This document shows positions 49,258-58,170 of a stretch of 58,330 bases of DNA, piece by piece; the stretch's first letter is position 1; each line of letters begins with the position of its first letter. The stretch spans positions 25,450-83,779 of the forward strand of contig PBDJ01000032.1 of assembly GCA_002717365.1 (NCBI GenBank). The letters are read 5' to 3'. The DNA is from Acidimicrobiaceae bacterium (GTDB taxonomy: Bacteria > Actinomycetota > Acidimicrobiia > Acidimicrobiales > MedAcidi-G1). The notes beneath the pieces are model-generated. The model ran no database searches and was not told where the DNA came from. It saw only the letters and a program-made list of their open reading frames with translations. A program made the translations under genes and the position numbers.

Positions 49258-50816
49258 GTCACGACTCCCGTCGAAGCATGCCCAACCATCGCCTCTCCGA
49301 TGGTATGGCGTCGGGCGCTCTCCGGGTCGAACTCGGCCACCACCCGGCCGTCGTGCATCACCAGCAGACGGTCGGCCAGCATCAGGAGTTCGTCGAGGTC
49401 CTCGGAGATCAGCAGGACAGCGACACCGGCTCCCCGTTCAGCCACCAGGAGGTCCTGGATCGCCTTGACACCCTGGACGTCAAGACCCCGGGTCGGCTGG
49501 GCCGCAACCACGACTTGAGGGTGATCACTCAACTCGCGCCCAACCAGCAGCCGTTGCAGGTTCCCACCCGACAATCCGGCGATCGGTTCGTCCAGTGGTC
49601 CGGTCCGGACGCCGAATCGGTCCACGAGGTGCTGACAGTGATTGGTCGCCGCTCCAGCATCAAGAAACGGGCCTTTTCGGTGCGACGTGTAGGTCCGGAG
49701 GATGGCGTTGTCAGTGACGCTCAACCGGGGAGCCAAACCCACCCCGATGCGGTCCTCAGGGATGTAGCCCAGCCCAGCGGTGAACCGCTGACGGGGTGTA
49801 GACGTTGTGAGATCGGTTCTCCCCAGGCGTACCGAACCGCCGGTAGTCGGGCGCAGCCCGGCAATGGCCTGTGCCAGCTCGCGTTGCCCGTTTCCTGCTA
49901 CCCCGGCGATACCGACGATCTCACCGGAATACACCGTCAGGTCGACCTCATGAAGGGCAGGGAGGCCCCGATCTCCCAGACAGGACAACGCCTCTACCTC
50001 GAGCATGGGCTCGCCGACGACACACGGCGGTGGGCGTTCGTTGGCCATCGGGGCCGATCCCACCATGAGGCCAGCCAAAGTCGAGGCGTCTGTCCCATCC
50101 ACCGGTAGCGAGGCGGCGACCGTCTCACCACCACGCAGAACTGTTGCCTCGTCGCAGAAGCCGGTTACCTCGTGCAACTTGTGACTGATGAAGACCACCG
50201 TGCGACCGTCGTCGGCCATACGTCGGAGAACGCCACCCAACTCGTCGGCTTCGCCTGGCGTGAGCACTGCTGTGGGCTCGTCCAGGATGAGGATGCGAGC
50301 GTCTCGCCACAGCGCCTTGAGGATCTCGACTCGCTGGCGCTCCCCCATCGAAAGTTGCCAAACCGGTCGGACGGGATCGGTTGCTAGGCCGAATCGTTCG
50401 GCCAGATCCCCAACCGCCGATTCGATGGACTGTCGTCGGACAATCCGGTCGACAGCACCTAGCACAACATTTTCTGCCACGGTGAACGACGGCACCAGAC
50501 GAAACTCCTGGTGGACCATGCCCACCCCGGCGGCCAGGGCGTCGGCCGGTGACCGGAAGTGGCGGGCTGTACCGTCGATACGGACCTCTCCCTCGTCGGG
50601 ACGGTAGACACCGGCCAAGACGTTCATCAGGGTGGACTTTCCCGCTCCATTTTCTCCCAGAACGGCGTGCACTGTTCCGGTCAGGACGGTTAGGTGTGCC
50701 CCTGCGTTAGCTACTACGCCGGGGAATCTCTTCCATATGCCGCTCAACTCGACGGCCGGCGGTCGATGGGCCGTCGAGTTCGTCGGAGAACAACTCGTCG
50801 AATCCGTTTCGTTCAC
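49254..50816 (-). CDS. ABC transporter ATPase with two nucleotide-binding domains (NupO/YufO-like)
   Basis: 520 residues, two ABC domains. Domain 1: GENGAGKSTLMNVLAG, LSMGERQRVEILKAL, ILILDEPTAVLTP. Domain 2: GVAGNGQRELAQAIAG (degenerate Walker A usual for this type), LSGGNLQRLLVGREL, and AQPTRGLDVQGV instead of a DEPT Walker B. A GTG at 50816 has AAGGGG 5 bases upstream; a GTG six codons earlier is also open. No BmpA-type binding protein gene lies beside it. Drives uptake with the two permeases. Confidence 0.92.
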   Translation of the reverse strand: MNETDSTSCSPTNSTAHRPPAVELSGIWKRFPGVVANAGAHLTVLTGTVHAVLGENGAGKSTLMNVLAGVYRPDEGEVRIDGTARHFRSPADALAAGVGMVHQEFRLVPSFTVAENVVLGAVDRIVRRQSIESAVGDLAERFGLATDPVRPVWQLSMGERQRVEILKALWRDARILILDEPTAVLTPGEADELGGVLRRMADDGRTVVFISHKLHEVTGFCDEATVLRGGETVAASLPVDGTDASTLAGLMVGSAPMANERPPPCVVGEPMLEVEALSCLGDRGLPALHEVDLTVYSGEIVGIAGVAGNGQRELAQAIAGLRPTTGGSVRLGRTDLTTSTPRQRFTAGLGYIPEDRIGVGLAPRLSVTDNAILRTYTSHRKGPFLDAGAATNHCQHLVDRFGVRTGPLDEPIAGLSGGNLQRLLVGRELSDHPQVVVAAQPTRGLDVQGVKAIQDLLVAERGAGVAVLLISEDLDELLMLADRLLVMHDGRVVAEFDPESARRHTIGEAMVGHASTGVVT

Positions 50817-50900
50817 TTGTTCCCCTTGTTCCACCGGAGGGCGCCCGACCCTACCGGCTGGCCGGTCGTCGGGCCGGAGCCGGTGGGGTTCAAAACGGTG

Positions 50901-50928
50901 GGAGGTCGGGCCTTGCGGCCCGACCTCC
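50901..50928 (-). terminator. Perfect 12-bp hairpin between the DUF77 and ABC genes
   Basis: ggaggtcgggcc and ggcccgacctcc pair perfectly around a ttgc loop. It begins 8 bases after the DUF77 stop codon. On the minus strand it is followed by CACCGTTTTG, a weak T-run. Likely ends or attenuates the catabolic operon before the transporter genes. Confidence 0.75.
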
Positions 50929-50936
50929 TCTTGGCT

Positions 50937-51170
50937 TCAGGTCACCGTCAACTGCAGCGACACTCTGGTAGCACCGTGGTCGATAGCTGCCCGAACGACG
51001 GCGTCAACGGTCTCCAGCACCGATTCGGATTCACCGCTAACCGAAGTCCCGAAGGGCCCCACGTCGACAGCCAGGCCGGCGGCTTCGGCCACGTCGATAG
51101 CCGCCCGGACATGAGGCCCGGGTGCTCCCTCGACGAATGGTTCGATGGTGAACTCGGCGGAGATTTCCAC
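50937..51170 (-). CDS. Thiamine-binding-like protein, DUF77/MTH1187-YkoF family
   Basis: 77 residues. ISAEFTIEPFVEGAPGPHV, GLAVDVGPFGTSVSGE and GATRVSLQLTV are the family pattern of MTH1187/YqgV proteins, whose relatives bind thiamine or its precursor. GTG start at 51170, 42 bases after the deaminase stop, and a strong hairpin follows the gene. Presence in a nucleobase operon is unusual; it could bind a pyrimidine-like ligand. Confidence 0.85.
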   Translation of the reverse strand: MEISAEFTIEPFVEGAPGPHVRAAIDVAEAAGLAVDVGPFGTSVSGESESVLETVDAVVRAAIDHGATRVSLQLTVT

Positions 51171-51212
51171 GACAACATCATGGCCTATCGGGCCGGCCGT
51201 TGCGTCGGTCGC

Positions 51213-52511
51213 TCAGGCCTCCCAGAGGCGACGGGCACGCCCTGCCAGGTCACGGTGTGCCTTCGCTAGGTCGGCGCCTAACAGTAGGCCGTCAGCCACT
51301 ACCGCCCGCCCTTCAACAAAGAGGTGCCGGACCCTGCGGTCCGGCCCAAGCACGAGGGCCGTCAGCGCGTCGGCGATGTCTCCCAGGTCGTCACCCGGCC
51401 AAACGGCTAGGTCGGCTCGCATTCCGACCTGTACCGATCCCACATCGTCTAAGCCGAGACATTGGGCACCTCCGCGAGTACCCATCTCTATGGTGTCGGC
51501 CGGCATCAGAGCGTCCGGGCGGAGTTCTCGGAGCCGGGCCGTGTAGAGAGCCTGGCGCAGTTCACCGAAAAGCCCTCCCGACTCGTTGGAGGCAACACCG
51601 TCTACTCCTAGGCCCACAGGGCATCCGGCGGCCCGGAGGTCGGTGACTCGGCACATACCCGCCGCGACGCGGGCGTTGGACGAGGGGCAGTGGGCCACCC
51701 CAGTGCCGGCGGTTCCAAGCCGACCCATCTCGTCATCGTCTATGTGGATTCCGTGGGCTAGCCACACGTCGTCGCCCACCCAACCCCACTCGTCCAGCAT
51801 TTCGACTGGTCGGCGACCGAACCGTTCCAGGCAGTGTTCTTGCTCCTCGACCGTCTCACAAAGGTGGGTGTGAAGCCTTAGCCCGTGACGTCGGGCCAAC
51901 TCTGCCGATTCCACCATCAACCCCGGGGTGACCGAGAAGGGGCTGCATGGTGCCACCGTGACGTGAACCATCTCACCGTCGTGGTGGCGGGCAATGACCG
52001 ATTCGGTGGAGGCCAGGATGGCGTCTCGGTCCTCCACTACGTGGTCCGGCGGCAACCCTCCCAGGCTCTCCCCAAGGTCCATGGAGCCTCGAGAAAGGTG
52101 CAGTCGCAGGCCAACCTCGCCAGCGGCATCCACGATGGCGTCGAACACTGCGTCGTCACCACGGGGAACGAGGTAGTGGTGGTCGGACGCTGTGGTGCAA
52201 CCGGTGGCTGCCAACTCGCCGAGACCGACCAGAGCGGCAGCCCGTACATCTTCTACCGATAGCTGGCCCCACACGGGGTACAACTCGACTAGCCAGTCGA
52301 AAAGGTTGCACCCCACGGCCCGGCCGCGAGTCATCCACTGATACAGGTGGTGGTGGGTGTTCACGAGGCCTGCGGTGACCACGTCACCCTCGCACCGCAC
52401 CACTTCGTCGCCAGGTTCGGCGGGCACTGTTCCCACGGCCACGATCCGACCTTCGGCAACGGCCACGTCGCCCGGATGGCGGGCACCGCGTAGGACAAGG
52501 CGGGGGCTCAT
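51213..52511 (-). CDS. 8-oxoguanine/guanine deaminase-like amidohydrolase
   Basis: 432-residue COG0402 amidohydrolase with the complete metal site: LVNTHHHLYQWMTRG, LHTHLCETVEEQEHCLERFG, WLAHGIHIDDDEM, VAHCPSSNARVAAGM and VGLGVDGVASNESGGLF. The NTHHHLYQ start and SNxR motif match 8-oxoguanine deaminases, which yield uric acid and ammonia, better than plain guanine deaminase; exact substrate is inference. Start ATG at 52511, 28 bases after the LLM gene. Confidence 0.88.
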   Translation of the reverse strand: MSPRLVLRGARHPGDVAVAEGRIVAVGTVPAEPGDEVVRCEGDVVTAGLVNTHHHLYQWMTRGRAVGCNLFDWLVELYPVWGQLSVEDVRAAALVGLGELAATGCTTASDHHYLVPRGDDAVFDAIVDAAGEVGLRLHLSRGSMDLGESLGGLPPDHVVEDRDAILASTESVIARHHDGEMVHVTVAPCSPFSVTPGLMVESAELARRHGLRLHTHLCETVEEQEHCLERFGRRPVEMLDEWGWVGDDVWLAHGIHIDDDEMGRLGTAGTGVAHCPSSNARVAAGMCRVTDLRAAGCPVGLGVDGVASNESGGLFGELRQALYTARLRELRPDALMPADTIEMGTRGGAQCLGLDDVGSVQVGMRADLAVWPGDDLGDIADALTALVLGPDRRVRHLFVEGRAVVADGLLLGADLAKAHRDLAGRARRLWEA

Positions 52512-52539
52512 ACCGTCCAGCCTCGCGTGTCCGGCCCGG

Positions 52540-53541
52540 TCATGGCGTCCAGTCGGCGAAGACGTCGATCATCAGGCGGACGTCGGGCCCCAACGGGTAA
52601 AGGATCGGACAGGTGCACCCGTCGGCCATGTACTGGGCCACCTTCTCCCGGACCTCATCGGCCGTGCCCGCGGCACAGATCATCTGCACGACCTCGTCTG
52701 GAACCAATTTCGACGCAGCCTCGACCTGTTCGTGGGTTGCCGGCCAGGTCAGCGCTCGTCCGATTTCCTCGAGGAGGGACTCAGGCACACCGGAGGCCTT
52801 CATGATGTGGGGTTGCTGGCCTAGGTACTGGGTGACCATGAGACGGGCTCCGTCTAGAGCCTCGGCTCGATTTTCGGCCACCGAGCAGACCACCAGTTGC
52901 GGTCGGTCCAGGTCATCCACCGACCGACCGGCCCGGGCCGCACCGTCAGCCAGGCGGTCCATGGCCCGCCGGTTGTACTCCGGGGACACCAGGTAGTTCA
53001 GAACTACCCCGTCGGCAATCTCACCGGTCAACTCCAGCATTCGGTCGCCGGTAGCCCCGATGTAAATCGGGACGTCCTTAGGCCGACGCTCCTGATACAC
53101 GTAGTCCAGTTCGACCCCGTCGAGGTGCACAAACTCGCCGTCATAGGTCACCGTCTCGTCGGCCAGCAGGGCACGACAGGCCTCGACGGTCTCTCTCATG
53201 GCCTTCAGCGACCGGTGCCGATTCACACCGACCTTGGTGGCCAACGGCTCCCACCAGGCCCCGATGCCCAAGATGATCCGGCCGGGCGCCAGGTCGTCGA
53301 GCGTCGAGAACGTGGAGGCCAGCCGGGCCGGGTTGCGGGTCCAGCAGTCGACGACACCAGAGCCGATCCTGATGGTCTCGGTACAAGTGGCGAAGGCGGC
53401 CATGGGAACCACGGCGTCACGAACTAGACGGGAATCAGCCTGCCAGACCGCCTCGAAGCCACGCTCTTCGGCGTACTGGACGTAGCCGACGGCATCGGGG
53501 ATCGAATGGGCGTCTTGCAGGTAGATGGCCAAACGGGTCAT
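52540..53541 (-). CDS. LLM-class (F420-dependent-type) oxidoreductase
   Basis: 333 residues, luciferase-like TIM barrel. Seen: [66 protein letters not shown] (pieces [15 protein letters not shown] and [13 protein letters not shown]), [31 protein letters not shown]. The motif set is that of F420-dependent methylene-tetrahydromethanopterin reductase-like enzymes of actinobacteria rather than RutA. Reaction unknown; inside the nucleobase operon it could carry out a ring reduction or oxidation. ATG 12 bases after the SsnA-like stop. Confidence 0.88.
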   Translation of the reverse strand: MTRLAIYLQDAHSIPDAVGYVQYAEERGFEAVWQADSRLVRDAVVPMAAFATCTETIRIGSGVVDCWTRNPARLASTFSTLDDLAPGRIILGIGAWWEPLATKVGVNRHRSLKAMRETVEACRALLADETVTYDGEFVHLDGVELDYVYQERRPKDVPIYIGATGDRMLELTGEIADGVVLNYLVSPEYNRRAMDRLADGAARAGRSVDDLDRPQLVVCSVAENRAEALDGARLMVTQYLGQQPHIMKASGVPESLLEEIGRALTWPATHEQVEAASKLVPDEVVQMICAAGTADEVREKVAQYMADGCTCPILYPLGPDVRLMIDVFADWTP

Positions 53542-53553
53542 AGAGGGCTCCTC

Positions 53554-54603
53554 TCAGCCGTCCTCAAGGCGATAGTGAAGACGGGCAGCCTCCTCGGCAG
53601 CCCGGGCCCGGACCTCGTCGGCATCAACCAGGGTGGGCCGGCCGTCGGCCAGGACTACCCGACCATCGACCTCTACGGTCCGGGGTCCGACGTTGGTAGT
53701 AAAGGCCAGCCTCCATGGGTCCATATCGGTGTATGTCCAGGTCACCCGGTCGGCTACCGCTTCGGGGAATAGGTCCCAACCGGTAGCCAGCCAGCCCCAG
53801 GCCACCTCAGGCGAGGCCGTCACGTCGTCTTCGCGGTGACGCGCGTAGGCCACTCGGAACTCGTCGAGCATGTCGGCCCCAATCCCATCACTGCCCAAGG
53901 CCACCGGATTGGCGAACCGGATGGGTCGGGCGTAGCCGACGGCATTGTTCATGTTGGATCGAGCATTGTGGACGATGGTCCCAGCCAGACCGTGGTCGTC
54001 GGGAAGGTGTACCCCGTGGACCAAAAGCCAGTCGTCGGTAGCTAGGTGTCTTAGCCGATCGGCCGCTCCGGCGTCTACCGGGCCCTCGGCCACATGCACG
54101 TGGACACCCACACCCCGATCGGCGGCTAGGCCGGCCGCCGCCTCCAGGCTCTCGTCAGAGCAGGTGAACCCGGCGTGCACACCGACCATGCCCCGTCCGC
54201 CCTCTTGAAGGAACCGCTCGTTTTCAGCCAGCCCGCGCCGGGCCCCATCGGCACCGTGGCGGTCGGTGATCCCGTAGGCGCAGGACACCCGTACCCCCAC
54301 CTCGGCACACGCCTCGGCGATGATCGACAGCGAGCCGTCGATGGCGTTAGGGGACTCGTGGTGGTCGATGATCGCTGTGCAGCCGCGTTCGAGGGCCTCC
54401 ACGGCGCCCAACATGGCCGACCACCGGATCGACTGGTCGTCTAGTGCCCGGTCGAGTCGCCACCACACCAGCTCTAGGATCTCGGTGAACCCGGTTGGTG
54501 TCCGGGGCGGGGTTGGCATACCACGAGCCAGCGCCGAGTAGAGGTGGTGGTGCGCGCAGACCAAGCCCGGGGTCTGGTTAGCGGTTAAAGCGGCGGTAGC
54601 CAC
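53554..54603 (-). CDS. SsnA-like aminohydrolase with missing N-terminal segment
   Basis: 349 residues from the GTG at 54603, 4 bases after the xanthine dehydrogenase stop. Metal site present: LVCAHHHLYSALARGMP, IIDHHESPNAIDGSLS, VGVHAGFTCSDESL, VGVHVHVAEG, LVHGVHLP, HNARSNMNNAVG, ALGSDGIGADMLDEF. These resemble SsnA/COG0402. The roughly 45-60-residue N-terminal beta-sandwich part that other members have before the HxH motif is absent; only about 15 residues precede it, though its C-terminal partner strands remain. The frame runs further upstream but inside the neighbouring gene. Activity uncertain. Confidence 0.8.
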   Translation of the reverse strand: MATAALTANQTPGLVCAHHHLYSALARGMPTPPRTPTGFTEILELVWWRLDRALDDQSIRWSAMLGAVEALERGCTAIIDHHESPNAIDGSLSIIAEACAEVGVRVSCAYGITDRHGADGARRGLAENERFLQEGGRGMVGVHAGFTCSDESLEAAAGLAADRGVGVHVHVAEGPVDAGAADRLRHLATDDWLLVHGVHLPDDHGLAGTIVHNARSNMNNAVGYARPIRFANPVALGSDGIGADMLDEFRVAYARHREDDVTASPEVAWGWLATGWDLFPEAVADRVTWTYTDMDPWRLAFTTNVGPRTVEVDGRVVLADGRPTLVDADEVRARAAEEAARLHYRLEDG

Positions 54604-54607
54604 AGGA

Positions 54608-57187
54608 TCAACGTCCGTCCCAGGCGGCCCAGTGGTCCTCCTGGTCCGGATCGGCCATGGGAAGGCTGTGACGCCAACCGCCGTCGTGGGCATGCAGAGC
54701 GGCGGCCACTGCACCGGCCGTCGGCACTAAGCCGATCTCTCCCACCCCCTTGATGCCGTAGGGCGAGTCGGGCTGGGGTGACTCGATCAGCCGAACGTCG
54801 ACTGCCGGCATGTCCTTAGGTCGGATGATGCCGAGGCTTCGTAGAGTCTCGTTACGGGGACGGGCGTCAGTGTCGGTCGGGAAGCCCTCGGTCAAGGCGT
54901 AGCCAAGGCCCATGTGGACCGCCCCCTCAACCTGACCCTCGCACATCAGGGGGTTGACGGCTCTGCCCACGTCGTGGGCGGCCACCACACGGTCCACCAG
55001 GCCGGTCTCCGGGTCCAGAACCACCATCTGGGCCGCGTAGCCGAAGGTGGAGTGGATGATGGGATTCTCCAGGCCGTCGTTCAGCGAGTTGGTCCAGTCC
55101 ACCCGGTACTCGCCCTCGTAGTCCACCTCCGGACGACAGCCGTCGGCCAAGGCATTGCGGCAGGCGTCGGCCACCGAGCCAGCGCCCATCAAGGTGCCCC
55201 GGCTGCCAGTGGTCTGGCCGGCACCCAGTTCACGGGTGGTGTCCACGATGACGTCCACGGTCTCCGGGTCAACGCCCAGTTCTTCGACGGCTACCTGCAG
55301 GGCGACTGTGTGTACGCCCTGGCCCATCTCGGTCCAGCAGTGTCGAACCTCCACCCGGCCGTCCCCGGTAAACCGAATGACGGCCCGGGCGACCTCCTTG
55401 AAGCCGTTGCCCAGGCCCGAGTTCTTTAGTCCGAGGCCTAGGCCGACCGGTCGGCCGTCGGCTACCGCCTCGTCATATGCGGCCTTCACCTCGTCCAGAC
55501 AGGCCCGGGCGCCTAGGCAGCCGTCGTCCATGACCTGGCCGGGACCCCAGATGGCGCCTGGGGTCACGACGTTGCGGCTCCGGATCTCCCATCCCGAAAT
55601 CCCAACCTGCTCGGCTAGGCGATCCATGACTCCTTCCATGGCGAACTGGGCTTGGTTGGCTCCGAATCCCCGGAACGCTCCGCCAACCGGGTTGTTGGTG
55701 CGGACTGCCGTGGACTCCACGTCGATGGTGGGCAGAACGTAGGGGCCGCTGGCGTGGCCGGCGGCCCGTTCCAACACCTTCATACCCACCGACGCGTAGG
55801 GCCCTGAGTCGCCGATCATTCGGGCCCACAGTCCGGTCAGTCTTCCGTCGGCGTCGCAACCCGCCCGGTAAGCCATCCGGATGGGGTGGCGCTTGGGGTG
55901 CATAAGGAGCGACTCTTCGCGGGAAAGCGTGCACCGGACTGGGCGTTTCAGTAGCCAGGCGGCCAACGCCGTGTGGGCCTGGTTGCACATGTCCTCCTTG
56001 CCTCCGAACGCCCCGCCGTTGGATACCAACTCGACGGTGATGCGCCCGGTGTCGATTCCCAGAACCGAGGCGACCTGGTTACGGTCATCCCACACCCCCT
56101 GACCACCCGAATACATGTGAAGCCCGTCGTCGGTGGGCACAGCCAGAGTCGACTCGGGTTCCACAAAGGCGTGCTCGATGCGCTGGGTCTGGAAGATCTC
56201 CTCGACCACGTGGGCCGAGCCAGCCAGGGCCGCTTCTACGTCGCCCCGGGAGTAGGTGGAGACGGACAGCACGTTGCCGTCCAATTCCCACACAGCGTCC
56301 TCGTCGGCCTGCAGGGCCACTACGGGGTCGCTGTAGACGGTCAGAGGAATCTGCTCGACGACCACCAGGGCGGCGGCTTTCCGAGCTGTCTCGCGGTCGT
56401 CGGCTACCACCACGGCCAGCACATCTCCCAGGTAGGAGGTGCGTCCCCCCTCGGGGATCATGACCGGCCAGTCGGTGTGGATGATGCCTACCCGGAGAGC
56501 GCCTGGGATGTCCGCTGCGGTGAGAACGCGGTGAACTCCTTCGACCTTCTCGGCGGCCGCAGTGTCGATACGTACTATGTCGGCCCGGGCGTGGTCGGCC
56601 AGGCGTAGGGCTGCGTGCAGCAAGCCGTCGGGGGCTAGGTCATCGATAAACGGTCGGTCGCCAAGACTTAACTCGCTCGCCTCGACCTTCACGCCACGGG
56701 ACCCCACGCCACCCTGAGGTAGAGGTACAGGGGTTTCTCCTGAGGCCAGAGACTCCACGGCATCCAGGATCTTCACGTAGCCGGTGCAGCGGCACAGATG
56801 GCCACCCAGGTGCCGGGCCGCCTCGTCGCGGGTCAGCGCCTCACCCTTCCTGTCGATCAGTGCCTTGGCCCGCATGACGATTCCCGGGGTGCAGAAGCCG
56901 CACTGCAAGGCCCCGTGGGCGGCGAAGGCCGTGGCGTACTGCTGTCGCTCCTCGTCCGTCAGCCCCTCAACGGTGGTGACGGCCACCCCCTCAACTCTCT
57001 CCATGGACGTCTGGCAGGCCACGCGGGCCTTTCCGTCCAGCAGGACAGTGCAGCAGCCGCATTGCCCGGACGGCGCGCAGCCATCCTTGGGCGAGGTCAC
57101 TCGTAGCTCGTCGCGGAGGGCGGCCAGTAGGTGCGGGTGGCCGGCGGATGCCTCAACCGTCCGGCCGTTCAGGTCGAAGGTGGTCAC
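54608..57187 (-). CDS. Xanthine dehydrogenase-family fused 2Fe-2S/molybdopterin subunit (XdhD-like)
   Basis: 859 residues. N-terminal plant-type ferredoxin: GCAPSGQCGCCTVLLDGK, then the helical 2Fe-2S domain with LQCGFCTPGIVM and HLCRCTGYVKI (all eight Cys). After a linker (about 155-170) the molybdopterin domain: NGGAFGGKEDM, GGAFRGFGANQAQFAME, TEMGQGVHTVALQVA and the active-site Glu in GIKGVGEIGLVPTAGAV. Fusion without an FAD subunit resembles E. coli XdhD. Hydroxylates a purine or related N-heterocycle. ATG overlaps the amidase stop (ATGA). No FAD-binding partner gene is in the window. Confidence 0.93.
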   Translation of the reverse strand: MTTFDLNGRTVEASAGHPHLLAALRDELRVTSPKDGCAPSGQCGCCTVLLDGKARVACQTSMERVEGVAVTTVEGLTDEERQQYATAFAAHGALQCGFCTPGIVMRAKALIDRKGEALTRDEAARHLGGHLCRCTGYVKILDAVESLASGETPVPLPQGGVGSRGVKVEASELSLGDRPFIDDLAPDGLLHAALRLADHARADIVRIDTAAAEKVEGVHRVLTAADIPGALRVGIIHTDWPVMIPEGGRTSYLGDVLAVVVADDRETARKAAALVVVEQIPLTVYSDPVVALQADEDAVWELDGNVLSVSTYSRGDVEAALAGSAHVVEEIFQTQRIEHAFVEPESTLAVPTDDGLHMYSGGQGVWDDRNQVASVLGIDTGRITVELVSNGGAFGGKEDMCNQAHTALAAWLLKRPVRCTLSREESLLMHPKRHPIRMAYRAGCDADGRLTGLWARMIGDSGPYASVGMKVLERAAGHASGPYVLPTIDVESTAVRTNNPVGGAFRGFGANQAQFAMEGVMDRLAEQVGISGWEIRSRNVVTPGAIWGPGQVMDDGCLGARACLDEVKAAYDEAVADGRPVGLGLGLKNSGLGNGFKEVARAVIRFTGDGRVEVRHCWTEMGQGVHTVALQVAVEELGVDPETVDVIVDTTRELGAGQTTGSRGTLMGAGSVADACRNALADGCRPEVDYEGEYRVDWTNSLNDGLENPIIHSTFGYAAQMVVLDPETGLVDRVVAAHDVGRAVNPLMCEGQVEGAVHMGLGYALTEGFPTDTDARPRNETLRSLGIIRPKDMPAVDVRLIESPQPDSPYGIKGVGEIGLVPTAGAVAAALHAHDGGWRHSLPMADPDQEDHWAAWDGR

Positions 57188-58170
57188 AGGTACTCCTCCC
57201 CGGTGTCGTTGGACGCTTCGGACTCCCCTGCTCGGCCCTCCCGGATCCCTTCGGGAACCAACGGCCCCCGCTGTCCGGTGATGGCGCCGTATACCTCGGG
57301 GCGCCGGTAGCGCTCAAAGTCGAACAGGGTCTCCTTGTAGTCGGCACACAAGTCCAAGTCGACGCGGGCCACGGCAAGCTCGTCGCCCTCGGTCGTGCAG
57401 GTGGCATGGACCTCACCTGATGGGCCGATGATGGCGCTCTCACCCAGTAGGGCACAGCCCTCTTCCTCTCCAGCCTTGGCTACGCCGACCACCCACATGC
57501 CGTTCTGGTATGCGCCCGATTGGAGCACCAGGCGGTTGTGGAAGCCCTGGAGTCGATCCTGGTCCGGATCGGGGGCGTAGTGGATCGGCGTGTTGTAGCC
57601 GATTAGGGCTAATTCGCAACCCTGAAGGCCAAGGACCCGGTAGGTCTCGGGCCAACGCCGGTCATTGCAGATGGCCATGCCGACTACTCCGCCGAAGGCA
57701 CCGTGGACAGCGAAACCGTCTCCGGGCTCGAAGTAGTAGCGCTCCAGGTGCTGGAAGGCCCGCCATGGCTCGTGGTCCTCGTGGCCTGGAAGGTGCACCT
57801 TGCGATACCGGCCGACGATGGTGCCATCCCGCTCGACCAGGATCGCCGTGTTGTACCGGTGACCGTCCGGGGTTAGTTCGGCGTACCCCAAATGGAAACC
57901 CACGCCCAACTGCTTGGCCTTGTCGAACAGGGGGCGGGTCTCGGGACCGGGCATCTCGGTCTCGTAGAAGTGGTCGGCCTCGGACAGGTCGTCGACCCAC
58001 CATCGGGGAAAGAACGTGGTCAGAGCCAGTTCCGGGAACACCACTAGGTCGCAGCCAGCGTCGGCACCACTGTGGAGCAGGGCCAGGAGCCGCTCCACCA
58101 CCTCTGGTCGGGTGTCGGAACGCTGGATGGGGCCCATCTGCGCTGCACCAACGGTCACGAAGCGACTCAC
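57184..58170 (-). CDS. N-carbamoyl-D-amino-acid hydrolase-like nitrilase-family amidase
   Basis: 328 residues. Very close motif match to N-carbamoyl-D-amino-acid amidohydrolase: VVFPELALTTFFPRWW (catalytic Glu), FYETEMPGPETRPLF, GFHLGYAEL, RYRKVHLPGHEDHEPWRAF (Lys), HLERYYFEPGD and MAICNDRRWPETYRVLG (Cys). Hydrolyses the carbamoyl group to amine, CO2 and ammonia. The extra 25-residue C-terminal tail is acidic. GTG at 58170 overlaps the M20 gene's stop (GTGA). In this operon the substrate may be a carbamoyl intermediate of ring opening. Confidence 0.93.
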   Translation of the reverse strand: MSRFVTVGAAQMGPIQRSDTRPEVVERLLALLHSGADAGCDLVVFPELALTTFFPRWWVDDLSEADHFYETEMPGPETRPLFDKAKQLGVGFHLGYAELTPDGHRYNTAILVERDGTIVGRYRKVHLPGHEDHEPWRAFQHLERYYFEPGDGFAVHGAFGGVVGMAICNDRRWPETYRVLGLQGCELALIGYNTPIHYAPDPDQDRLQGFHNRLVLQSGAYQNGMWVVGVAKAGEEEGCALLGESAIIGPSGEVHATCTTEGDELAVARVDLDLCADYKETLFDFERYRRPEVYGAITGQRGPLVPEGIREGRAGESEASNDTGEEYL

